64,000 nt of DNA from JAGXTF01 sp044224315 (GCA_044224315.1 JBGAKR010000004.1:124001-188000), one strand, 5' to 3'. Shown: positions 15,961 through 26,096, counted from the first letter of the stretch. Numbers and translations: made by a program. The notes: a model not told the origin generated them from the letters alone.

Positions 15961-18900
15961 TTAAAAAAGATATCTCGCCTCAGCCCGCCCAATATGAATA
16001 AATTTGGCATCTGCGGTTTTGCGCCCCTCGTAGCTGAATACCATCTGAATGTTTCTGGAAGCGCTGAATCTCAAATCGGCGGTACCCCTGAAATTCTGCC
16101 CCGGACTAAATCCCTGCAGCACATCATACGATAAGGGAGTGCCATTAGTTAAATAATATTTGGCTTTTAATGAGGTTACTTTCATATCCAAAATACCGCC
16201 TTTGCCCAGGGTTTTGGTAACCTGTATTCCGGTTTCAAGCAAATCGGCTACTTTTAAACCCGGGCTGCGGTCGGAACCCGACTTACCCATGGCTGTAATG
16301 CGCAATCTTGAGCTGGGTTGCCAGGTAATTGCCGGCTCGATTCCCAGGTGTGTATAGTTAAAATTATTCTGGGGTAAATATTCACTGGAATAATCACTTT
16401 TTCTTTTTTCAAGGGCATTCTTAATTTGCCATTTACTACCCACATTGCCCCTTAAAAACAGGGTATTTGTAAGCGCATTCCGGGTGTCAAAACCACTGGT
16501 TAAAATTAATTTATTGCTGCGATTTTGAACCGTATACTGAACTAAATAATTTCCATCTTTCGATTCAATTTCAACCTGATTGCGCAAAAATGCATTCATG
16601 GCTAAAATACCCGATGATGCCGTTTTTTCTAAAAATGGAGCTGTGCGTTTTACCCAATCAATATCCGTACTTTTTCCGCTGTAATTCCAGGTTAAACGGT
16701 TGCTGAATTTGGGCAGTTTGGTTTTTTTACTCCAATCCGGTGCTGCAATTAAATTTCCAGTAAAATCGGTATTCTGGGCCTTGATATATGTGCCTGTTGG
16801 AATTAACAAACGTACGTATTTCGCCTGGTCTTTAAACGCGGTTTCCTGAAACTCGTTTACCTCTTTAATTCCATTGGCGTTAAAATCAATCCAGGTGTAA
16901 TACCCTTGTCCTGCAGGCACTTCAAAATAACTATACTGTCTTTGTTGCTCCCGGCCCGAAATGGATTGGTAATAAATATTGCCACTGAATATTTTCAGCA
17001 ATTTGATAAAATTATATTCCAATCTGCCTGCAAAATGATTTTCGGTTGCATACTTGTTTCTAAAAACCGTATCCAGCAAATCCATGGTTCGCAGGGATGC
17101 ACCTATTTTGAAAAAGCGCTGTTTTTTACTTTTATAATTCCACTCCAGATTGGCATTTTGCACATGCACACTTTGGGTAAGATTAAAATTATAGATATCA
17201 GAATTTATTCGGCTACTGTAAGCCATAGCCAACGAGCTTTGCTTAATATTATGCTGCAACGAAATACCCTGTTGGGTAAAGCCATAACTCTGGTTTAATT
17301 TTTCGCCCAAAGCATTTTGAAATAGGCTTTTTTCTTGCAACGCATTCAGCACAATGTTCAGGATCGGAGCTCTGTATCCAAAATCGATGCCAAGCCGGTT
17401 GAAATTATTCTCGCCTGTATTTAATGTAGATTTTGAAATTTCTGAAACAGGATTAATAAAATAGTTTTTAAATCTGTAATTCATTCCGGCCGCACCGAAC
17501 GCCGATTGATTTCCCGCACTTGAATTGGAACCTCCACTTAATTGTACATTGAAAATATTGCCATTACCCAATTCGGAATTTGCTTTTATATAGCGCGAGC
17601 CCTGGGGGTCGAGGCCATTTTCGGGATTGTACAAACTGCGGTTCCATTGCCTGCCAAATTCTACATCGCGATACCTTTCAATGGAAGTAAAATGGGCACT
17701 GGTATTTTCGGCATCTAACCGTGATTTTACGTACCAATTTTGCAGGCTATCTTTCCCTCCAAGGTTGCGAAAATCACTTACCGACAAATGGGCAGCCATG
17801 CCAGTATTATCCGCATCGTTGATGCCAGAAAATGTATTTTTATCGTTGGAAGAAACGGCAATATTGGTGGCAATTTCGGTGCCTTTCCGGGGTTTGAATT
17901 TCACCCCCGTTTCGGCCATAGTGATGCGATTGGGCGAACGCAAAAGTGTTACTGGTTCGTAATCACCTGCGGGCACTCCGCTTATTTCACCCACATATTT
18001 ATAGGTTTTTCCGTTGGCTACATTGCCACGCAAAACATAGTGCCCTTTGCCTGCCCCTACATAGGTAAAACCTACTGAATAAAATATTTTATGTGTATCG
18101 GGCAGTTCGATATACTCATAGAATTGAACTGTGCCTGTGTCGCGCCGAATGTAATTAGGATTGCTAGTGCTAAAAATAGTACTGGGTTTTACTGTAGACA
18201 AAACCGCGGTGCTCACATTGTCGCCGGCATCCTGCAAAATCTCGCGGGCCGTGCGATTGCTGCTGCTGTCGAAAGCCTGTAAATCCTGTTGTATTGGTTG
18301 ATTTTTTGCATCCTGTTCGGAATAAACTGCCCCTAATAATTCCCATTTTTTTGAAATAAAAGTAGTATTGGCACCGGCCACAGAACGGGTATAGGCGCGG
18401 TCGGAATACTGAAATTCCACTACAATTCTGCTGTATGCATTGATGATATGTTTGGGTGTAAAAGTGAGCTCACCGGTGTTATAATCCATGATATAATCAC
18501 TCTGTAAACCGCGTTCCATTCTTTTCCCATCTAAGTACACCACTTCGGTGCCCGAAACGATGATTATAAACTGCTCTCCCCTGGCCCCTTGCAAACGGTA
18601 GGGCCCTTGCTGGCCTTCAACCCCATTGATTTCGTTGCGGTTAAAACGTCCCCTGGCCAATGCCGCAGAAGCCTCCCATTTTAACAACATTTTTTTAAGG
18701 GTATCGGTGCCCATTAATTGCAGGCCCCGGTCCTTTTTTGCGTATTTCATAAACAAGGCACCCGTGGGACTCACAAATGCGTGATCGCCCAAGAGAACCG
18801 CTATTTTGGGCATGGTTAATTTCACATAAATACGGTCAAAATCCTGTAAACTGCTGGTGGTACCCTCGGGTTGAAAAGGAAATTCCTGATCGGTTACGGC

Positions 18901-19327
18901 GGCTTCTACTGCCATTGTTTTGCTGATTTGCCCGTTCATACGCAGGTTTAAACTCGAATTTAGCACAAGATCCTGTGCATTCCCGAATGAAATGCCTCGC
19001 AATAAAATACCATCGGTAGTAACATTTCCATCATCGGTTTTAGTGGCAGTTTCACTCCCGGTTTGAGAGCCCGAGACTACTGCATTATCCGTAAGAATTA
19101 AGGGTTTGCGGTGGGCCCTTTCTGCCACCAACCAATCCGGATATCGCTGATATATTACTTGTATAGAATCATAATTTTCGGGGTGTAAAAGCAAAATTTT
19201 TCGGTTTGCATCTACCAATCGAAATTCAATTCCAGATGTTAAATAAATGAATTTGTGCAGTGAGTTGCAAACTGCCAAAAAGCAGAATAAAAAACAGGCC
19301 CGATTTTATTCTGGCAAATGCATTCAC
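15961..19327 (-). CDS. Large outer-membrane protein; signal peptide and body in different frames
   Basis: The body (15961-19278, about 1100 residues) is a long protein of alternating strands and Asn/aromatic-rich turns. Its N-proximal module contains GILLRGISFGNAQDLVLNSS and LGDHAFVSPTGALFMKYAKK; the C-terminal half looks like a large beta-barrel ending in AEARYLF. Its own frame has no ATG or GTG start: an in-frame TAA at 19308-19306 is followed only by a TTG at 19278. In the +1-shifted frame, a GTG at 19327 overlaps the upstream kinase stop (GTGA) and encodes a perfect signal peptide (ARIKSGLFFILLFGSLQLTA then Q) that hits TGA at 19228-19226. Skipping one base near CAAATTC would join signal and body. 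Family not identified; SprA-like in style only. Third gene of the hldD-kinase operon. Confidence 0.7.
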
Positions 19328-22300
19328 GATTGTACCAATTCTGCAACGGGCAGTTTTACAAAAAATGTAGTTCCCTTATTGCCACGGCTTACAAAGTCGA
19401 TTTCGCCTTTGCACTGCTCCAGTATTTTGCGCGACATGGCCAGCCCCAGCCCCATGCCACTGTTTTTGGTTGAAAAATTGGGACTGAATATTTTATGTTT
19501 TAATTCTTCAGGAATTCCTTTTCCATTATCCTCAAAATACAGGGTGGCCATTCCATTTTTCACTTCGCCATAAATGCGCAATAATCCTTTTCGATCTTCG
19601 GGAATAGCCTGAACTGCATTTTTAATAATATTGGTAAATACACGGTTTAATTGATGCTGGTCGGCATTTACCCAAACCGGCTTTTCAAGCGGTGTATAAT
19701 GGATGGTAAGGTGCTCGTCTTTACTAAATAAATTGGCCACTTCATCCAATGCACTGTTCAATAAAATGCGTTCGGTTTTGGCATCGGGCATTTTTGCAAA
19801 TGCACTGAATTCCTCGGCCATGCGCGAAAGTGAATCGATTTGGTTGATGAGAATTTCGCTGGTTTTGCGAATTTTTTCTTCAATATTTTCATCCTTGCGT
19901 TGTATAGCAAATTGTAGATGTTGCAAGGACAATTTCATGGGTGTTAACGGATTTTTAATTTCATGTGCTACCTGCTTGGCCATTTCGCGCCAGGCCCCTT
20001 CCCTCTCGCTTTCTGCCAGCCTGTTTGAGCTGGTTTCGAGCTCATCAATCATTTTGTTATACTCCGCAATTAACAAGCCTATTTCATCGTTATGTTCCCA
20101 TTGAATGGGCGCATTTTTTGCACCCAATTTTACCAATCCCATTTGGTGACGAATGAGGTTCAAAGGCTCGGTAATTCTGTGTGCAATTACATATGCTACT
20201 AAAGCTGCCAATGCAAAAACCAGGGCAAATAAATTAATAATGGTACTGGCATAATTCGACAATTCGCGGTATAAATCCTGCCGGTTGGTAAAGTAAGGAA
20301 GATTGAGGTAGCCCTTCACATTCAGGTCGTTATCGAAGATGGTATAATAGGCTGAAATGTATTTCAAATCGCCCACTTTTTCGTCTTTAATAAAACCTGA
20401 AATGCCGTGTTTGGTAAAATCCTGGTATGCCAACGGATTCATTAATGAGCCCAATAAATCCTGGTCGTAAATGCGGTCGTTGCTCGATACCAATAATTTT
20501 CCGTTGGCATTGTAAATATTAATATCGGTGCTGTAATAATCACTGAGATCATATACCAAACCCGTTTGATACTTATTGAAAAGTGCTTCTAAATTTGCCT
20601 GGGTACCTATGGTATTGGCAATTTCGTTGGTTTTATTCCACAAAAATTCGCGCTGACGTTGGGTATAACTGTTGCGGAAATAATTAATGGTAACAAACAA
20701 TACCACAATAAAGGTAGCGAAAACCACCATGGTAACATACAGTTGCAATTTGCTGCTTAAAAACAGATCAGAACCACGGCGGGTGGGAATTTGTTTTTGC
20801 AATACCTGCAACAAACGCAAAAGCGAAAAACTTTGCCTGCCAATGGTAATGGAATATTGCCACAATAAAATAAACAGCATGTATAATAATCCCACCACCA
20901 GGCAGCTGAGTGCCAAAATGGTAAATGCTGTAAGTGCTTGTATTGCCGACCTTTCTGGCTTGCTTATTACAATAAAATTGCCCAGATCATCGCTATACGA
21001 AAAGTGCGAAAATCCACCCATGGAAATGGGATTTTGTTTGCCTAAAAATGTATAGGTATCGGGGTAATAATATTGGCCATAGCGGCGGCTGAGTTTATTG
21101 CTGGAATAAAATGCGTAGCTGTATTGATTATCGGTAAAAAGTGCTTCCAGAGGGCTTTTGTGAAACACATCCGACAAGCGGCCCTGGGCTGCAGATACCC
21201 TGGGTTTAAGCAAAACAAAGTACATTCCTAACAGATAATTGCTATCGGTAGTAACCACAAATTTGCCCAAAAAACTACCCTTTAATTTGCGTTCGTTTAC
21301 CAGCGAAAAATGATTGGTAATGGGCTTACAGGCATTTGAATTGTACAAACTATTGAGATCGTAATACCCAAAGGCATGCTCCTCGCGGTAGCCATAGCCC
21401 TGGGGATTGTAATCATACACCAGTATTTCGTAATCCTCGGAATAATCGGCAAAATACAGTTGACGCAAACGGCGGTCGAAGTCCGATTTGGTTTCATCCA
21501 GACAGGTGTAATAATCGCCTACCCCTTTGTCGCGCAGCAGTTTGGTTTCGGTTTTTTGCAATAAACTGCTGGGTTCTCGTTCACTCTGGAGCAATAATTT
21601 TGCGGCCAGAATTTCGCGCAATTCAATTTCTTTTTGTGCTATAGATGTATTGAATATAATACCTGTAACAACAGCCGGAACCAGCAATCCCAGCGCCAGG
21701 TAATTCCAGGGCCTTGATTTTTGAAAAAAGGTTTGGTAGGTTAAAAATATGCCCAAAAAGAAGAATAAAATAACGCCGTATTGTACCTCTTCGCGACTTA
21801 ATAAAAATGCAAAAGCCAATAAAACCGGGAGGGAGAATAAAAAATACCACCAACCTTGCTTGCGCTGGGGCAGCAACCATTCAAAAAGGCGCAGCAATCT
21901 GAAAACAATTCCAAATCCAAAGGCCAGTGCCACTAAGCCTACGATGGTATAAATGCTGATTAAATGAATTTCGTGAAAATCGAAAACGATGGAAGAATCG
22001 CGCACCAGTTTACCGGTTTCACTGAGTAAAAATGCAGTGTAAACCAACAATAAGGCATACACGATTATGCGAATAAAAAAGCGGTTAAATCCATCTATTT
22101 TATGCAGATTGCGCTTTATAATTTGCTGCAAAAATACCACCGCCGTAAAAGCCAGAATTGCATTGAAAAGAAAAATACCCAAGCTGGGAAAATACCAGGA
22201 GGAGGCATATACCTCGGGGGCAAACAGTGGAATATGTTTGAGATTCCAGAAAGAATATCCTTTATAAAAACAGAATTCGGCCCCCAGCCAAATGCCGATA

Positions 22301-22986
22301 TTGATAATAAAATACCAATACCAGCGGGTGGTTTTACGAAAAACGATATACACCCCCAAACTGATTAAAAGCAGGCCAAAAATGACCAGTAAATCAAAAG
22401 CTATACCGGGTGAAAATTGCTCAATAACGAGATAAAAAAGTGGCAAACCCGGGGTTTCGAGGGGTATACTGTTTTCGACCGGATTTACACTGATGGAAAA
22501 TTTATTGTACTGCTCCTCTTCCAAAGTACCGGCGCTAATAAACCTGAACTCGGGGTTGGCGATGATTTCTTTGGTAAAAACATACTCGCCCGAATCGCTT
22601 ACAAAGGTCCACAGAACCACATAGCGCGAGGCGTGTTTCTGAATTTCGATACCCTTATTAAAACGCGGGGTAACATTGAAAGCCTGGCTGCTCCAGAATA
22701 CCGGATTAGCACCTTTGAACACAAACAAATCAATGCCATGGCGGTTTAATTCGGCAATTTCTTTGGTATCCAAATCGGGTTTTACCTGGCCCGAAGTGAT
22801 TTTATCCTTTACCCGGTTGATATGGGAAATGGTTTTTTCTACCTGACGCACAATGCGGGCTGCCTCGCGCTTAAGTGCCAACTCAGGACCCAGATTCTGG
22901 TTGCGGTGCAGCAATATTTGCCCCACCACCAGGGCTGCTATCCCTGCCAGTATCCACATTAGTCCGGTTGACAGTGCCTTGCGCAT
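19324..22986 (-). CDS. Very large NtrY-like sensor histidine kinase
   Basis: 1220 residues. The N-terminal two-thirds alternates membrane segments (first at residues 8-25, a cluster at about 200-440, others near 690 and 770) with two extracytoplasmic-looking domains. A last membrane helix, VFALAALVAYVIAHRITEPL, leads into a HAMP linker (HNDEIGLLIAEYNKMIDEL). Then come HisKA with MAKQVAHEIKNPLTPMKLSL (His near 1010) and HATPase_c with FTNIIKNAVQAI, FEDNGKGIPEE and GMGLGLAMSRKI. This is the NtrY class of membrane sensor kinases but longer than usual. No response regulator is adjacent. Its ATG shares a base with the hldD stop (TGATG), and its TGA overlaps the next gene's GTG, so the three genes are translationally coupled. 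Confidence 0.88.
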   Translation of the reverse strand: MRKALSTGLMWILAGIAALVVGQILLHRNQNLGPELALKREAARIVRQVEKTISHINRVKDKITSGQVKPDLDTKEIAELNRHGIDLFVFKGANPVFWSSQAFNVTPRFNKGIEIQKHASRYVVLWTFVSDSGEYVFTKEIIANPEFRFISAGTLEEEQYNKFSISVNPVENSIPLETPGLPLFYLVIEQFSPGIAFDLLVIFGLLLISLGVYIVFRKTTRWYWYFIINIGIWLGAEFCFYKGYSFWNLKHIPLFAPEVYASSWYFPSLGIFLFNAILAFTAVVFLQQIIKRNLHKIDGFNRFFIRIIVYALLLVYTAFLLSETGKLVRDSSIVFDFHEIHLISIYTIVGLVALAFGFGIVFRLLRLFEWLLPQRKQGWWYFLFSLPVLLAFAFLLSREEVQYGVILFFFLGIFLTYQTFFQKSRPWNYLALGLLVPAVVTGIIFNTSIAQKEIELREILAAKLLLQSEREPSSLLQKTETKLLRDKGVGDYYTCLDETKSDFDRRLRQLYFADYSEDYEILVYDYNPQGYGYREEHAFGYYDLNSLYNSNACKPITNHFSLVNERKLKGSFLGKFVVTTDSNYLLGMYFVLLKPRVSAAQGRLSDVFHKSPLEALFTDNQYSYAFYSSNKLSRRYGQYYYPDTYTFLGKQNPISMGGFSHFSYSDDLGNFIVISKPERSAIQALTAFTILALSCLVVGLLYMLFILLWQYSITIGRQSFSLLRLLQVLQKQIPTRRGSDLFLSSKLQLYVTMVVFATFIVVLFVTINYFRNSYTQRQREFLWNKTNEIANTIGTQANLEALFNKYQTGLVYDLSDYYSTDINIYNANGKLLVSSNDRIYDQDLLGSLMNPLAYQDFTKHGISGFIKDEKVGDLKYISAYYTIFDNDLNVKGYLNLPYFTNRQDLYRELSNYASTIINLFALVFALAALVAYVIAHRITEPLNLIRHQMGLVKLGAKNAPIQWEHNDEIGLLIAEYNKMIDELETSSNRLAESEREGAWREMAKQVAHEIKNPLTPMKLSLQHLQFAIQRKDENIEEKIRKTSEILINQIDSLSRMAEEFSAFAKMPDAKTERILLNSALDEVANLFSKDEHLTIHYTPLEKPVWVNADQHQLNRVFTNIIKNAVQAIPEDRKGLLRIYGEVKNGMATLYFEDNGKGIPEELKHKIFSPNFSTKNSGMGLGLAMSRKILEQCKGEIDFVSRGNKGTTFFVKLPVAELVQS

Positions 22987-23948
22987 CAGTAGTAAACCTT
23001 ATTTTGCAAATGGTTGATGACGTAATCTTTGACCGAATCTTCGAGGCTGCGAAACCCTGCGGTATAGCCGGCATCAGCTACTTTTTGCATGGTAGCCTGG
23101 GTGTAGTATTGGTAGCGATCGCGAATGTCTTCGGGGATGGGGATGTAGGTAATATCGGGTGTTTTGCCCAGGGCTGCAAATACGGCCAGGGCCAGGTCTT
23201 TAAAACTGCGGGCCTGGCCAGTGCCCAGGTTATACAGGCCGCTGAATTTGCGGTTTTCCATAAACCACACCAGTAGGGCCGTCACATCCAGCACATACAC
23301 AAAATCGCGCAGCTGCATGCCATCTTCATAATCCGGGTGATGGCTGCTAAACAGTTTTACCTTGCCGGTTTCGTTTATCTGGTTGAAAGAATGGTAAACC
23401 ACACTGGCCATGCGGGCTTTGTGCCACTCATTGGGGCCAAAAACATTGAAAAATTTAAAGCCTGCCCAGAAAGGGGGTTGCTGGGTTTGGGCCTGCACCC
23501 AGAGATCGAAATGGTGTTTGCTCCAGCCATAGGGATTGAGGGGTTGCAAGGGTTCCAGGGGGGCATTGTCGTCAAAACCCTGCTCGCCATTGCCGTAGGT
23601 AGCGGCCGATGAGGCGTAGGTCATAGGAATGGAATGTTTTACGCAGAGGTTCCACACGGTTTTGGAATACTCCAGGTTCATGCTGCGCAGCAGGTCTTCG
23701 CTAAACTCGGCTGTATCTGTGCGGGCGCCGATGTGGTGTACAAACTGCACTTCGGGGCCATGCTGATCGAGCCAGGTAAAAAAGACATCGCGATGTACAA
23801 AGGCGGCAATTTTTTTACCTTCCAGGTTTTTCATCTGCTCCGGATCCGAAAAATCGTCGACCGCCACAAGTCCGCCATAGCCGCGCTTTTCCAGTTCGGC
23901 CAGCAATGCCGACCCGATAAATCCAGCTGCCCCAGTAACTACAATCAT
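22986..23948 (-). CDS. hldD: ADP-L-glycero-D-manno-heptose 6-epimerase
   Basis: A 320-residue NAD(P)-binding epimerase of the extended SDR type, converting ADP-D-glycero- to ADP-L-glycero-manno-heptose for LPS core. It has TGAAGFIGSALL at residues 5-16, DDFSDPEQMKNLEGK, an HIGARTDTAE motif, TYASSAATYGNGEQGF and catalytic PYGWSKHHFDLW around 139-143. KFFNVFGPNEWHKARMASV and DGMQLRDFVYVLDV are distinctive for the HldD/RfaD family. First gene of the operon with the NtrY-like kinase; a TATTTTTG box lies 7 nt before the ATG. Confidence 0.93.
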   Translation of the reverse strand: MIVVTGAAGFIGSALLAELEKRGYGGLVAVDDFSDPEQMKNLEGKKIAAFVHRDVFFTWLDQHGPEVQFVHHIGARTDTAEFSEDLLRSMNLEYSKTVWNLCVKHSIPMTYASSAATYGNGEQGFDDNAPLEPLQPLNPYGWSKHHFDLWVQAQTQQPPFWAGFKFFNVFGPNEWHKARMASVVYHSFNQINETGKVKLFSSHHPDYEDGMQLRDFVYVLDVTALLVWFMENRKFSGLYNLGTGQARSFKDLALAVFAALGKTPDITYIPIPEDIRDRYQYYTQATMQKVADAGYTAGFRSLEDSVKDYVINHLQNKVYY

Positions 23949-23955
23949 TCAGGTT

Positions 23956-23963
23956 CAAAAATA
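23956..23963 (-). promoter_or_regulatory. -7 box TATTTTTG of the hldD operon
   Basis: Exact TAnnTTTG on the minus strand, 7 nt before the hldD ATG. Confidence 0.6.
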
Positions 23964-24071
23964 GTTAATTGTTGGCGGATTGTGGAGGGGGTGGATGAAA
24001 AGGTGGCAGTGTGCCCTGTAAATTGGATAAAACCACATTTGCACAGGATTAGGATTATTGATTCTCAGTTG

Positions 24072-24079
24072 TAAATTCG
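24072..24079 (+). promoter_or_regulatory. -7 box TAAATTCG of the 24099 gene pair
   Basis: TTCG variant of TAnnTTTG, 19 nt before the TTG start at 24099. Confidence 0.4.
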
Positions 24080-24098
24080 TACATCAACACCCTGCATT

Positions 24099-24563
24099 TT
24101 GAAACATCTGGCATTTTTAATTACTGCATTTTTATTATTGTTGAAGCTTGAAGGACAAACAATTAACCCTAAACTAAAACTTATAGGGGTAAATGCAAGC
24201 CATAAAATAATTGAAATCCCTTGCCAATTCGCAGGCATCGACAGCAGCGGTTCTATGGGCAAAATCATTCTGAAAACTGATTCAATGAATGCTGCTCAAT
24301 TGGCCAATTTTTCGTTTGAAGGAAGTTATAAATGGAGTAAACTACTTAATTCACTTATAAATGGGGATTTAACCTCAATGCTCAATGATTCTATCGGCTA
24401 CGAAATTGAAGTCAGGTGCTTGGGAACATCAGACATTACACATACAGCGTACATAATTGTTGATGCCAATTATTATCCAATTTTATTAGGCAATAAAATA
24501 TCAGTATTTACAACCAGTTCAAAGTTATTTAAAGAAATTCAATCCACAATTTCTGTACATTAA
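24099..24563 (+). CDS. Hypothetical exported protein (TTG start)
   Basis: A 154-residue protein. The only start that gives the obvious signal peptide (KHLAFLITAFLLLLKLEG then Q) is TTG at 24099; the next in-frame ATG is about 50 residues in. The mature part, about 135 residues, has a Ser/Gly-rich turn (AGIDSSGSMGKIILKTDS) and predicted strands, with two cysteines. No family recognised. The next gene begins 15 nt after its stop and is also exported, so they probably form a two-gene unit. The sequence is AT-rich compared with hldD upstream. Confidence 0.6.
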   Translation: MKHLAFLITAFLLLLKLEGQTINPKLKLIGVNASHKIIEIPCQFAGIDSSGSMGKIILKTDSMNAAQLANFSFEGSYKWSKLLNSLINGDLTSMLNDSIGYEIEVRCLGTSDITHTAYIIVDANYYPILLGNKISVFTTSSKLFKEIQSTISVH

Positions 24564-24578
24564 ACACTTTTTAAATAT

Positions 24579-25196
24579 ATGAAAATAAAATTCTATTTTA
24601 TCCTCATTCTCTTTGCTCAGGCTTGCACTTTGGATCAATCAAAGTCCTTAAAAGATAAACTAGAATCGAAGTACATTAAAATAAATGAAGTGCGATTAAC
24701 AGAAGAAACCCAAATGGTTGAAATCGACACAAAAATAGACTCACAAATGTGGCATAATGAACGTTTCTTTGTTTTGGTGGTTTTGCATAAAACAGGACCT
24801 GAGTTGAAAAAATATAATGCGAAACAAATAGTTTTCAAAAATAACAAATCAATTAAAAATATTAGCCGTGCCTATATAGATACATTTGAAAATTTTTATG
24901 CTCACTTGAGCCCCTGTGAAAAATCGCAATTGGAATGCGTATGTGAGTTTCCTCCTGAATTTGTTTCTGAATTAAACTCGATTTCACAAATTTGCTTTGA
25001 CCGACTGGTTAAAATGAAAGAAGTGAATGAATCGAATAAGTTTTACTGCGATTTTATATATCTTGCAACAAACCAAAAAAATAAAACCGTACAAAAGATA
25101 CTAAGTGGAATATTATTTAGCTTAGAATATACAAATTCCAAGTATCTTCTGAATAAGAACATACGTCGCTATTTCCAAAATATCACAAAATGCTAA
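24579..25196 (+). CDS. Hypothetical lipoprotein
   Basis: A 205-residue protein with a lipoprotein signal MKIKFYFILILFAQAC (Cys16) and an extended charged body. It has a Cys cluster in LSPCEKSQLECVCEFPP and a helical C-terminus. No known domain recognised. It lies 15 nt behind the exported-protein gene at 24099, suggesting co-transcription. AT-rich. The 119-bp gap that follows contains no gene. Confidence 0.62.
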   Translation: MKIKFYFILILFAQACTLDQSKSLKDKLESKYIKINEVRLTEETQMVEIDTKIDSQMWHNERFFVLVVLHKTGPELKKYNAKQIVFKNNKSIKNISRAYIDTFENFYAHLSPCEKSQLECVCEFPPEFVSELNSISQICFDRLVKMKEVNESNKFYCDFIYLATNQKNKTVQKILSGILFSLEYTNSKYLLNKNIRRYFQNITKC

Positions 25197-25315
25197 TTTA
25201 CATATTGGCAAATACTGTTAATTAACACTTAATTAAGAAAATAAGGTATGCAATATTCAAAAAGAAGAACCTTTAGTACCCACCTAATTTCTAAGTTATT
25301 ATAGACTTCAAACCA

Positions 25316-25684
25316 TCAGTAAAAAGGCATTTTTTTTAATGCCTGCATAGCCAGCAGATGCAAAGTTATAGTAATGGCAGTGGGTAAAAGTAAAATAAAA
25401 TAATCTATATAACCCAAAAGAAAAGGCAGGGCTGCAAACAAAATATGAAAAACCAGATTGAAATTAAAAGCTAAACGATTGGATATTTTAGAGATAAGCA
25501 ATACTAAAGGGACAAAAATTAATATAAGCAAGGGAATAAAAGCAGCATAGTATAAACCCACGGCTGCAATGGCCACCGCTTTTGGAAAATAACCTTGACC
25601 AAACAAATACAGCGCACCCAAAACCCCAATCCAGGCCAATAAATGGGCGTAGTTAAGGAGAAGAAGTTTGGTTTTGAATTTCAT
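25316..25684 (-). CDS. Small hypothetical membrane protein
   Basis: A 122-residue, very hydrophobic protein with four membrane segments (LLAWIGVLGALYLFG, AVAIAAVGLYYAAFIPLLI, LVFHILFAALPFLLG, YFILLLPTAITITLHLLAM) and short basic loops (KISNRLAF). No family recognised. Single gene with a TAAATTCG box 11 nt before its ATG. Confidence 0.65.
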   Translation of the reverse strand: MKFKTKLLLLNYAHLLAWIGVLGALYLFGQGYFPKAVAIAAVGLYYAAFIPLLILIFVPLVLLISKISNRLAFNFNLVFHILFAALPFLLGYIDYFILLLPTAITITLHLLAMQALKKMPFY

Positions 25685-25695
25685 TAAATATATTG

Positions 25696-25703
25696 CGAAT
25701 TTA
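25696..25703 (-). promoter_or_regulatory. -7 box TAAATTCG of the small membrane-protein gene
   Basis: TTCG variant of TAnnTTTG on the minus strand, 11 nt before the ATG at 25684. Confidence 0.4.
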
Positions 25704-25744
25704 TATTATTATATATTCAAATATGTTATTGATTGAATTAATCC

Positions 25745-25880
25745 ACCACCCATCCCATACCCCGGACAGCAGTGGCACGGCGGGTGGGCGGTGACGCAAG
25801 TGGCAGGGAGGCTGGCCGGGCGACCGGCAGGAAGCCCCGGGCGGCGCGCCTGACACCGGCACGGCACACCCAAAGTATAG
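25745..25880. other. GC-rich structured island (function unknown)
   Basis: In 25801-25860, 49 of 60 bases are G or C, sharply above the AT-rich flanks. A hairpin GCCGG-GCGA-CCGGC (25815-25828) carries a GNRA-type tetraloop and is enclosed by GGCT (25810-25813) / AGCC (25833-25836). GGCACGGC occurs twice as a direct repeat near each edge. The open frames through it are low-complexity (Arg/Ala/Pro-rich) and do not look like protein. It may be a mobile or structured-RNA element. The gap 25685-26111 also contains the 11-bp tandem tract. Confidence 0.5.
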
Positions 25881-25926
25881 CGGATGGCCGGATGAGGTAC
25901 TGATAATACATGTAGCCGGTATAAAG

Positions 25927-25992
25927 ACGATATAAATACGATATAAATACGATATAAATACGATATAAATACGGTATTGAGACGGTATATAG
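25927..25992 (+). repeat. 11-bp tandem repeat, six copies (ACGATATAAAT)
   Basis: ACGATATAAAT occurs four times without mismatch (25927-25970), followed by ACGGTATTGAG and ACGGTATATAG. AT-rich, so bending or melting is plausible. It lies about 120 bp upstream of the symporter start. Confidence 0.9.
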
Positions 25993-26096
25993 ATGGTGAA
26001 AATTACCCAAAAGCCTATTTAGAGCATTTCTTATAAAAAATATTTAGCCTGCGCATAATACACCCTGTGGGCTGCTGCTTGTAGCCATAAATGAAT

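Noticed and set aside
25738..26010. 90-codon minus-strand frame through the GC-rich island
   Set aside because: Its N-terminal part is the translated 11-bp repeat (Tyr/Ile-rich) and the rest is Arg/Ala/Pro low-complexity; no box or gene-like composition.
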